Below are positions 10,801-22,800 of a stretch of DNA of 64,000 nucleotides, in pieces. The position numbers and the translations under genes were made by a program. Position 1 is the first letter of the stretch, and each line of letters begins with the position of its first letter. Below the pieces are notes generated by a model. The model had not been told where the DNA came from, ran no database searches, and was given only the letters and a program-made list of their open reading frames with translations. Source of the DNA: Yamagishiella unicocca (lineage: Eukaryota > Chlorophyta > Chlorophyceae > Chlamydomonadales > Volvocaceae); the NCBI GenBank assembly GCA_003116995.1, contig BDSL01000003.1, forward strand, positions 1,674,001 through 1,738,000, given 5' to 3'.

Positions 10801-13800
10801 CGTTGGCCCGATGCTGCCACCGAGTACTTTGGACAGGCGGTGATTGGCATCGACGGGCGACTCGTATTTAAGGGGCCAAGGGTCGCCGCGTCCGTGCACT
10901 GCGGCTCCAACTATGACATCACGCCGATGGCGTCGTACCACCCCACAGCAGGTGCTGAGCTGTCTCCTCTGCTGCTTTGTTCACTGCGTCCCTTCTGGGT
11001 GTGTGTCATAGGCTTGCAGATCTCCCGTTTGCAGCCACATGGCAGGATGTTTGACGGCCGGCAAGGGTAGTGCCGCCGCTCGAACAGCCAGCCTCGACAT
11101 GAATGACGTCCTCTGCCGCCCAACATTACTGTGTGCAGCTGCTGGAGCGGATTACCGAGGCCCCGCGGTAGCGCTGTCACGTGCCCTTGCCGACGCGGCG
11201 CACGGGGGCCAGGTTCTGATGACGGAGGAGGCGTGGCAGGGTGTACAGGACCTGCTGCAGGTACAAACGTTTGGTCCACGGTGGGGATGGATGGCGCCCG
11301 GGATACGGATCCGGGTCGTGCGCAAGGGTTGGAACGTTGTGGGGAGCGGACTGCGGCAACAGGTGGTCTTCCAGCCCGGGGTTTTAGTAGTAGAGCGAAG
11401 ACCGCTTGTTATCCGTATGCAAAAACAGTGAGAGCAACCCGATGGACCTAACCCAAAGCCACAAGTTCAACTGTGTACCCACTTGCTCCTCATCGACGGA
11501 TGCAGGCCTTTCCTAGTGCTATGTACACTATTAACCTGGGCTTGCACGTCGTATCCGACGAATTTGGACGACCGCGCTACCTTTACGAAGTGAGTGCTGT
11601 ATCGGAGAAAAATCATGCTCGGGTACATGCCAATCTGATCTGCTCATCCGCCCGGGAAGTGGCTCAATGAACATTCTTTACGGTCTCGGCGAAGGGATGG
11701 ATGCACACCCAGGGTGCTCGATGCAAGGCCAACCCTCAGGGCTAGTGCTGACTCCCATGCTCGGCGATCATTGCCATACAGGTGATGCCCACGCTGTTGT
11801 CTGGTCGCTCCTTCAAGCCGCCGAACACCTTGCAGCAGCTGGAGCTTGGTTATCGCGAGGCACCCAGCGTACACGAACCCATGACGATGGTGTTCGTCAA
11901 GGTACGCGCGCCATGGCTGCTCCCATTATCTTGTCGACTGGCGCGCGTGGGTATACCCTGGCCGAACGCTACCTGGTCCTTGCGAACCCCTCATGTTGCA
12001 CGTTGCAGACCCTAATGGCTCACAATCGGCGTCGTCCCATTGCATTATGAGCCACTTCTATCCTTGCCGACGCCGGCCCCGTGATACGCTTCATGCGCCC
12101 CTTCGTTTGCCCTCCCGTCCTGTCCAGGTTGCCAAGCCCGCAGCAGTATCCCGGGCCGAAGCAAACGCGGGCGACCTCGGCGAGGAGCAGGTGCTCGAAG
12201 CGATTACGGCTTACCAGCTAGCGGTGGGGCTCTACGCGGCGCTGGCGCGCAGCTTGCTGCCCGCATACGGCGGCTACGAGTGTAAGGAGCCCGAGCCCGG
12301 CAAATTCACTCTAGCCTTCGGGTGAGACGGCTGGCGGGGACCCACAGTGCGTCCGAGTGGCGTCCTAGAGGCTCCAGCATTACAGTTCGTCAAGTCCCAG
12401 TCTGCACTTCCCACGTCCGTTACGTTTGGTCGCCATTTCATCTCCCTGCAGGTGCCTTACCGATGCCATCGCCTGGGCGTGCCATGTCCAAAAGGACCTG
12501 CTTCCGCTGCCCTGGCCTCCAGCGCTGATGCAAATGCACGGCTGCGAGGAGCTGTGCGGCGACCGCGGGCAACGGCTTTGGCGCGGCCTGCGTGTGCGTG
12601 TGGGCATGGCGTGCGGCTACATCAACGTGAAGAAACCCATGAACACAGGTGCGGCGAGGCTTCCGTCTCTGCGCTGAATGGGCGGAGCAAAACGCGTCGG
12701 GCATACCGCGTCGGCTTGATGTGGAAGTAGAATTGCGGTACGCGGTCGTTCAGATGCAGGCACTGGCCTTCCTGGCCGCGCCGTCGGGTTTCCAGGCGCC
12801 ACGTGTGCTCACATAGTGTCTCTGGGACGGACACCCCCCTGCGAGCAGCCTCTTCCCGTTAACCGGTACTACCGGTGCTCTCGTGACCCTTGCTATCGCG
12901 TTTGACGCGTATCGGTATGTTGGACACGCAGGGCGCGCTGATTACTTCGGGGAGCTGGCAAACACTGCGGCACGTGTGGCGGCCTTGGCAGCGCCAGGTC
13001 AGATCCTGGTGGAGTCCTCACAGGTACGTGGGCTCCGAAACCCTGCCCGGTTCGTGTCGTAACGCGTCGTTCCCATGGAATGGCCGCAGCCGGAGTTTGT
13101 GCGTCGGTGCCTAATGCTTGTAAACGCGTTTGCCCCTGAATTTCCATGTCCATCGTGCGGCCTGCCAAAAACATGAGCGCAGGTTTGTGTAACCATGCCG
13201 GATGGCTCGGCGCTGTTGGTGGAGGACTTGCCGACCTATCTGCCAGTCAAATGGGCCACACACTGTGCGGCTCACATCGGGCAGCGGAACCATTCACAAA
13301 CCGACGGCGGAACCAGCGGCTACGGATTGACGAGCCTTGGAGCAGCTGCTCCTCGGCGTGCAAGTGGCGGCGGTCGTGTACGGCGAGCCAGCTATAGCGC
13401 CGCCCCGACGGACACGGCTAGGATTATGGGCGGACTTCCAATGGCCATGCCGTTCCAGCGAGTTACACGGTGCGCCAATGTGTGGTTGCGGAACGCTCGT
13501 TTGTGGCTTTCCTGGCGTCGAGGGGTTTAGTAGGCACAGACGCAGACATTTATGGGTTTTCGAACTGCTAATTATCCCGAAGATTGTTCTGACGTTTTCA
13601 ATGGCCGGCTGCAGGGCTGGGTGCGCCGGTGGACCTGAGGCTGCCACATTGAACCCATTGACGGTGCTCATGTCAGTGTCAAGTAAGCGTCGCATATCGC
13701 TGTTGGAGGTCACGTCACGGTCTCTGAGCCTCGGCACCCAAAACCTCCTAGCCTTGCGGCGTAAATCACGGACGGGGTCCGGCGGCGGCAACGAACATGC

Positions 13801-16800
13801 GACAGGTAGGAATCAGCAGCGCGCTTCATAGGAGTTACCTGTGCTTTGTCGTACACTTTTACAGGCCGTACAGTTAGCCACGACTGTAGTTCCATAAATA
13901 TGCGTTTTCAGTTGCGACCCGTCAAAGCGCTGTGTTAAAGGATTTGGCGGGAAAGGGACGTCATCGGCTGACACGACGTGTTTGAAGCTAAAAGTTCAAT
14001 AACTTATACACGGTATCCGCCCACCCGCTTGATGGCTGCGGCCCCAATTTGCGATTGCAGCATGCGGACCAATGAATCAGCGTGTCGAGCACATCGAGCT
14101 TCGTGCGCTCGGCAAGTTCCTACTGCGGGGCCTTGACAACCCAAAAATTCTCTACCAGGTATGCGCAAAATGGAGCCTGGCTCGACCATTTCACCTGAAC
14201 ACAGTGGCGCTGCGCTGTGGCGATCCTCCGGGCATAGGTATACCATTTTTGCCATGTATTCGTTCCCTGCCACAGGCCCTGCCTGAATCGCTCCTGGAGC
14301 GAACGTACCCGATCGCGACGGAGGCACTTGTCAGTATGCAGGACTCCTGTACGGCTCCTCGCGGCGAGGGATCCGGCCGTGGCGGCCTTTTGGCCTTGCT
14401 GCGCCGTAAGGCTGGTCAGATCGGGGGCCTGATGGCAGGTGGAACGACCCGTGGGACATTTTCCATAATGGGCTCGAGGTCTGGCAGCCGGCGCAAGGTG
14501 CGGGCCGGTGACGCGACCGCGGATCAAGGTCTTACGACAACAGGCGCCTCCACGGACGACGGCCTGTATATCCACAAGTAAGCGGCGTAGTTCCTCTCAG
14601 CGCTGTACCGTCTGAGTGGTACGTTTGGGGCTCCATTACTAGTACGGCTTGTCGAATTTACGACGCTCCCTCCCGACCCGACCCGACCCTACAGGGCAGC
14701 AATTCGCCACGCCTCGGACCTCCCCCACCAAATGGTGGTGCGGACGCCCTCGATGATGGTACGAGCCGCGCGGCATCACAGCACCGTCTTGCCCCACAGC
14801 CTTTCGCGGAACCGGGCCCAGGCTAGGGTACTCAGTACGGCAGAGGATGTCAGCGAGCAGCTGGCAAATGCCCGGGGCCTGATCCCTTGTCGCAGCATAC
14901 AACCCGACAGGTACGGTACTCCCGCTAGGTTGTATGACGCCAGAAGGCAATGCGCTTCCAAGAAGCAGGCGTATGGTGATTGCCGCCTCCTGTGGAAGTT
15001 TGATGTCGTTCGCACACCAAACATACCTGTGCTTGGCGGCAATTGTAGTTTCATACTGATCTTCGTAATCGCACCTCTTGGGCGCAGCTTGTCACTACTT
15101 GACGCGATTCAGAAAAGCCTCGTCGTGCCCTCCCTCTCTGCGAATGTACGTCTGTTATTCCGTACGCCCGTTATTCCGTACGCCCGTTATTCCCATTCTG
15201 CGGACGTAAATCATCAGGTCCAACGCCGAATCCTGGCAAAAGAAGATGCGCCGAAGCAGCACCTCGCCCCGGCACCGCCCTCGCGAGATGGCCACCATGT
15301 CCATGCACTCAGGGGCGGTCAACCTCTCCGGCCGCCTCTGTCAGGCGGGACAGCAGGCCCATGGGGCAGCATGCGAGGACTCCCGGTTCCGGCGCCTCCC
15401 AGTGTCGCCACCGCTACGCAGCATCCCGGCCACAGCACCGCAAACGGCGTCGGACCAGGGATACACTGCGGTGAGCTTATCTTGACCGTCCATCTCCATG
15501 ATGTGTCATTTTTGCAGGCCGGTCGCGGATGTCCTTGTGAATTAGATCCTGCGCTAACTAGGTCGCGTGCCTAATGTGTTGTCACGCCAACCAAGGACAC
15601 GGCGTCGCTGTTTTATCCCGCGCGCGCCACAGGATCATGTCGACGCGCGCGTGTTGGGGGCGTCCATGATGCTGCTGCCGTACAGTGGGGGCTTGGACGC
15701 AGACATGCCGCCGCTGCAGCGTCCGACAAATGTCTCTGCGGACCTGAACAGCCACGACCTCGAGCCGTACGGCCTTAAATACTGTATCGACGGCCAGAAC
15801 ACGTCAGAGGACTACCTAGGCGCGGTGCCTGGTCGTGGTAGAATGGCAATGGCGGGGCCCGGTGGTGTGATGGCTGCGGCTACCACCACAGCCTCTCGAG
15901 ACGAAAGCGACCCAGTCCTCAACTTCAGGCTTTCGGGCAACGGTAGTGTGTGCAGCTCACCGCCACCGAGCCACATCGAGAGTTCGTCGGGAGCGCTCCC
16001 GTTGATGCACCGGTCAGACGCTTACGCTGGCGCCCATGGGGCTCACGGCGAAACCGGCTTGACGAGCACGCAACGTTCGATGATGATCCCTACTGGGGCC
16101 AGCAAATCAGGCTTTGGAGCTGCGACTGCTTCCGCTCTCAGCGGGCAGCAAGATCGAAGTACATCGCTGAATTCGCCTGGGTCGATTAACGTCAGCATGA
16201 GCCACACCTCGCTTCTGAAACCTGCTCGCACCAGCAGCCCCCTCCGTGATCGCATGCGGACACTGTCGCCTCTGGGTGCAGCAAATTTGTATGGCGAAAG
16301 CTTTACTGGCGGGCGTCGCATGGGCCGCAGCATGCTTGGTCCTCAGCACCAGCACGCGCCAAGCCACATGGCTCCGATGCGCACAGGAAGTGGTGGAGAA
16401 ACGTCACGCCTGGCGCCACCATCGCTCGTGGCGCAGCAGCCAGCTGGTGGCATGCAGTCTATCCATATTGCCGCGGCGGTGGGCACGGCCTCCGAGATCG
16501 AGCCCGTGCTGTCTGCACACCCAAGCGTCACACTTCGTCTCCCGGCAACCCGCTCGGCAGGCGAAATGAGCATCCTCCTTGCACAGAGCCCCAACGAGAT
16601 GGGTACGATGGGCACACCGCTTATTGGCGTAAACTGGTGCCTGCGGGTTTTCCCGCCGCTGTGCGCCACAAGGGCCCTCGATAACTGTTTGCATGTAACT
16701 AGCTTAACAAAGGCACAGGCATCGGCGATCCATGGCCGACCTGAAGTCGAATGACACCTTGAACCCCTTTCTCCACCAACCACTGCGCGCAGAGCTACTG

Positions 16801-19800
16801 AGTCCTCCTGCGTCTTCCTTCGTCGCTCCGCCTGTGAGGACAAAGGCACCGTCCGCCTCGCTGAAGCAGTTGTTCCTTGGCTCTCTCGCAAGTTGGACCC
16901 ATAGGTCCTTGTTTCGGGATAAGCAGCTTCGCACTTCTGACACTGGTGGCGTTGCCAGGGCTACGGCGCCGACGTCTCCTCTGTTCAGCGCTTCGCAATC
17001 GGTAGCCGGTGGCCTGTCAGGATCAACTGCCTACACTCAGGCGGCGGCGGCGTTGCCAGGACATCAGGGGGCGCTCTCAGATTTGCGTGTGAGGGCAGTG
17101 CTGCGAGCGGCCAACGCGCAAGCTGTGGTATCAGACAATGGCAGCCATGAGGCTAGCGCAAGCGCCGGCAGTACGCAGTTTGGAGGTGTGTAAGCAAGGC
17201 GCGTGATTTCCTATCCTTGTTTGCCGTATCTGCTTTCAGGTACACCCTGTTTTGCTAAGCGTCTTGTTGCATGCACCCCTTCCCCTCCACAGCCGACTCC
17301 CCGAACCGCGGCGGCTCCTTGGGCATACTCCCGCCAGGGGACACAAGCGGAAGTTCGTCTCAGAAGGCGTGCCGCCACATCAGCCTGGTACCTCAATCGC
17401 CATGGGCCTCCAGCGTGTGGCAACACCTCCGCGGCATGCACCGCCAACGAGCCCATCGCCCAACCGACGTTGGTGTGGATATTGATCCTGGCGACGCCTC
17501 TCCTGTCGGTAGCGTCCATGGCCCGTCTCTGCGATCCCGTTCGGTTCTGTTGTTACCGCTGCGATCCATAACTCACCCCAGCCCCCCCCGAACGGTATTC
17601 AACGAGGCCGGCCGTCGCGCGGAAGTCTCGGTGCCGACCGCCACCGTGTCGTTGCGCAAGGGCACGCGTGGCAGGGCGGAGCGAGCGATGGCCACGATGC
17701 TGCGCAGCGTGCGCATTGCGCGTGCCGCGGCGTCGGTCGGCGGCGTCGACGGGGCAGGAGGCGCGGTGTACAATCCTCCTGGAAGCGCCTGCGACCATCG
17801 TAGGCACAGCGGCTCGCCGGCGCGTCGGAGTTTCAGCAGCAGCGCGTCCAGCATGTACAGCGGCACGGCCAGCCCGCATGTCACCATGGGCGGCGCCGAT
17901 GCGACAGGGGTAAGTAATACAGTGCAAAATGTCGACTTAACGAACGCGGAGTCATCCATGGTTTATCGAATGCCGCGAGTAACCTCACCCCCGTTGAGCC
18001 GCGTCTTGCACAGGCGGCTAACAGCACCGTAACCTACCTGCCGCTAACCAAAATTAACACATTCGAACCTGTACCAATGCTGCTGCAGGGCCACCGCGTG
18101 ACGGGCATTCTAGCGAATGTGTTTGGCCGCGGACAGCACCACCGGCGCCAACACCAGCCGCAACCGCATGTCCTCAACGCTGGGTTCCGACGCCGCAGTG
18201 CGCACATCGTCCTGAGTGAAGCCGCTCGTATGGTGGGTCGGGTCGGGCTGTCCTTAATCTGCCGCGCGCAATCCGTCACCCCTTGATGTGCGCTGGACCT
18301 ACCATCTGCAGCCCTTCCGCTCATACACTATCCATGCCTGCTCATCGTGACCCACAACAGCACTTTATATGAAAGCCCAGTTGTGAACTACTTTATCTAC
18401 CATTTTGCAGGAGCTGATGCAGCGGTCCACCGCGACCGCTGAGCCATGCTCGGACGCGCACACACCTGATGCCGCTGACAGCAGTCCACAGACCTTCGCG
18501 GCGGCCGTGGCCCGGACCTACGTGGAGCACCGCCGACAGCAGCAGCAGCTGCTTCGCACTGGCGCTAACACGGGCGTGGTTGAGTCGTGGGATGGAAGCA
18601 GTATGAATATCAATTCGATCCACAGGTCGTCCTTGGGAGATGGCACAGGTAGGCAGCCACGTTTGCTGGTGTCAAATTTTGGGGGCTATGCTGCTGAGCG
18701 GGTACTACCAGCCACGTCCCTTCGCCGTCTAGAAACGCCAACGTATCGCTGCCTTTTTTCCAACCTGGAACCTGTCCTATGTAGGTTCCCCCGGGCCAGA
18801 CGAGTCTTTCAGTCAGGCACATGGCGCGCACATGCACGCTCACACATCGTCGACTCTCAACTTGAACGCAGACCGCCAGCCATCCCAGCCACCCCAAGCA
18901 GCAGAAATTGGCTTATCGGGGATGGTCATGAATGCTGGTGGTGGCGGCGTTTACCCGGATGGAGCCGCGCTGTGCCCAGCAACTGATGGCGGCCGTTTCT
19001 CTCGCGTCAGCGGCAGCACATGTGGCAGGACGAGCAGTGGGCCCCTGCCATCCGGCTCTATTTCTTCCACTCGTGGCTTGCTTGCGTCGCCAATGGTGGG
19101 CCTGCAGGGTTCCTTAGTTCGCTCTCCTCAGGCAGGTACTGGGCACGATCAATCCATGGTTGACATGCATTCCGTTGATGAGCTTTCTCCCGTTGACTTT
19201 GGCATGCCGTCGGGCAGGCAGGGCTCTGCAGCGGTGCAGAGCTCACCACCGCCGCAGGCTCACGAGCAGCATTTTTCGACAACGCTGCGCGAGCGACCTT
19301 GGGAGAACGATCCAGTAGTGCAGCAGCAGATCTTCGCCCAGCAGCGGTGGTCCCGGGCGGACATGCATCCTTCGAACCAAGGGCGCGCAACCGTGTTATC
19401 GAAACACAGCGCTACAGTATCAGGTTGGCCTCAGAGCGCCTTCGTGTTGGCGTCCAGCTCGTTGAACAGCGGCGACAGTGCACACGTCCGTGGCGCTCTG
19501 CTGACAGACGCGATTGACGGCGGACCACAGACGGGCAGCATACTCTCCCACAGGGCCACTGGGCATCCTGCCAGCAGGCTCTCATGGTCCACTGGGCATT
19601 CCAATCATCCCCTGCAACAATCACCGCGCCAGCAGCTTCTGCAAGTGCACCAGCAGCTGCTGTATGAGGATACTGAGCTAGGCAGCGCGTCGCCCAGCGC
19701 TTCCAACTCGGGACCGATACCCATCATGGGCTTACCCGGAGTGGCGGCGCATCAGCTAGGGCACACAATGACGCATGGCACTGCACCCTTTGTCTCACCG

Positions 19801-22800
19801 TTCCCGTCATCAACTTCATTTGCATATGGCCGGGTTCCCGTCTCACAGGGCAACATTGTCTCTCTTTCGACGGGCTCGGCCCTGACGGTGCAGCCGCTGC
19901 TGCCTAACCAGTCGGATCGCAGCGCTGGTGGCGTGTCTGCGGCAGCGGCCGCGGCGTTGGCGGCGCCGGAGACTAGTATAACCCAGTCGATCCAGGGCAG
20001 TCCGGAGTCATCGGGGACGCTGCAGCCGATCGATGAGGGGCATGTGCAGCTGCTAGAGAAATACGGTAGTGGACAAGCTGCCGACGTGCTTATCTTGCCG
20101 CCAATGGCACGCTGGGAAGTCCCAGGGCCCGCTCGCCACTCCTCATTTGGTTTGATTGGTGGCACCTCCTCTCTGTCGAGGGCTGTGGCCAGATCGTATA
20201 TGACCCTCCCGAGCCCGGTGTCACCAGGCCTTGGAACAGGGTCTGCTTCCATCGGAGAGCAATTTGCACGGCAGCTAACAGCCAGCGCGCACAGCACCTT
20301 AGACCACGACGTTTATTTCCCGAGGAACAGCGGCGACTCCCGCAAGACAGCCCCGGGTTTGCGCAACCGTGCCAGTGCAAGCCAATGGCATGCCGCGGAT
20401 GGAGGCGCCACCGCAGTGTTCGAGAGCAGCCCTTACAGCACGCCTCCGCGCAGCCCTGGCGATGGCCGGAGCATTAGCGGCTCTGGTGCAACCAAGACCA
20501 CGACTACTGGCCGCAGGGCGGCGCCAGTCGCCACAGCTGGCCACCAGCGTGGCCCAAGGGTAATCGAGGCTGCACTGCCTGGCCTCAGTCATCCCCTCTA
20601 CTATAACACGCCAATGAGCGAGTGGGCTGAGCCGGAGGCAGTCGCTGCTGTGACAGCGGCCGCGGAGGCCGCTGCGGCATCGGGTGCCGGCGCCTCGACC
20701 ACACGACGGGCGGCGACGACCAGTCGGAAGAGCGCCAAACGGTTACATATTGGTCAACAGCAAAGTGTAGCGCTCGGCTACGGTGCAGCACCAGGCCGCC
20801 CCGGCAGGACCTCAGCGCCGGTCCTGGCCCACCAGGTGTACGCCTCTGTAGCTGCCTGGGCGCAGCATTCGCCGCAACAGGCGCAGCAGCCAAGTGAGGG
20901 GCCGCAACATCAGGAGCGCAGGACCGCAGGGCAACACGACCAGGTTCGGCAGGCAGCGACGACGGGGTCAGAGTCTGTCGCCGGTGCCGTCAATCGGCCT
21001 GCAGGGCTGCCTTCACCGCCTGGATACCGCTTTGAGGAGCTCCTCCGCGCCCAAAAGCGGCATCACGCAACGCGCACTTCTCCCGTGTTGAGCCCGAGTG
21101 GTAGTCCCAGGACCCTTGGAACGGCCGGGAACCTCCCGTGGGCTTGCAGAGATGACGTGGGGCTGTCTGGTGGCCCTGGCATCAACCAGTCACACCAGCA
21201 ACACCCGATCCTGCCAGCTGCAGTCGCAGTAACCCAACGTCCCGGGCATCTGCCGTGCGAGCCGTCCTTGGTCAGCCCCCCCGAAGGCATCCGGCAAGCA
21301 GCGGCGGCCTGGAAGTTGCTACATTTCAGCTCGGACGCAAAGCAGCAACTGCTCAAGGACCAGGCACCAACGCTGGTGCACGAGCAGGACCACCAGCAGC
21401 CAGTGAACACCTCATTGCTACTGGTTGCAGCGTCGTCGCCGCCGCAGGAAGGGGCTTCGGCGATGGCAGCCAAGGAAGCCCAAGTTACATACGGGGAACG
21501 ACGGCCAGAGGTGCGGCGCCGTACAACTCCATAAGGACCCAATCATGCAAATCGGCTGACACGGTGCGCTCAACTTGCTAAGCCTCTTGTTCGTACTTGC
21601 CACGCAGGACCTCGTTGCGATATTGAGACGCACCGAGCAGGAGCTCATCGCGCAGCTTGAGCGCTGTAAATCAACAGAGGTATGCGCTTAGCGTCGGCCG
21701 TATGTTTGACCATACACGCAAGGGAGACCAGCTCAGATTGCCCCCATTGATGAATACAGGAGGCGAACGAGATCGCGCGCATCCTTCATGAGATCCGACG
21801 TCCGCCGCGTTTGCAACAGCCAGACGATGAGCAGCTGCCGGCAATGACCGCGGTCTGGAATCCACTGCATGCCATCTGGGTCGCAGAAGCGCGCGAGAGT
21901 ATGAGCAGGTGCGTGTGCTGCGGCAGGGAGCTCGCCGCCTGACACAAACGACATGACAACACAAATATAGTGACACCGCGTCGCATATCCATAATTGCCC
22001 CATTTGATTCTGTGGCTGCGGTGCTCGCAGCTCGTCAAACTGACCATGCCATATTGCGCTTTGAATGTGTCAAGTAGATGAACACCGTAACTTTGGCCGG
22101 TGCTTGTTCGTTGCTCTGAGGAGTAAGCCGCTCTCCTAATTGGTGTTGGTTGGCGCAAAATGTATAAAAACCAAGCAAGGAGCCCGACCGGCGTATCAAC
22201 GCATTTCGGCACGTTACGCGCGCTTTACAGGTCGCTCGATACTCGTCGCCAAGATCCCCCGCGGTCGGAGCAGCTCGTGGGCTCGAGCATCGGCGGTCAC
22301 TTGGCCAGCCGCAAGCCCCCTGCGCTGGATATACTGCTGGCATCGTCAGTTGATGACAGGGCTCCACCGGGCTCCTCGTGGGATACGTGTCCAGTCGCGC
22401 CCTCCGCGGGTCTTCTGGCCTCGCCGCCCGCCGCGTCAAGGCCCTCAGCTGACGGCCACCGCACATCGCCCTTCATCGCGCACGCCACCAATGACACACG
22501 CCAGCGCGAGATCAGCAAGTCAGGGTCGATGGCGTTGCGCTGCGGCATTGCAAGCGACCCAATTAGCGATATCGCAGTAGCGGGCGCCGGCAGTGTCGCA
22601 GAAGTAGACGTTGGCGTCCCAACTTCCCTTCTGACTGGGCGGAATACCCGGTACCCAGGGGCCATGAAGAGTGACAGCAAGCAAGTGCCGTTGAGCAGCA
22701 CCCTGGGGGGCGACACGCCGACAGGCCAGCCTGCCCCCGTTGTCTACCAGCAGACCCTCGAACTGCAGCAGCCAGGCGAAAGCCCACCGGCTGCCCTCTC

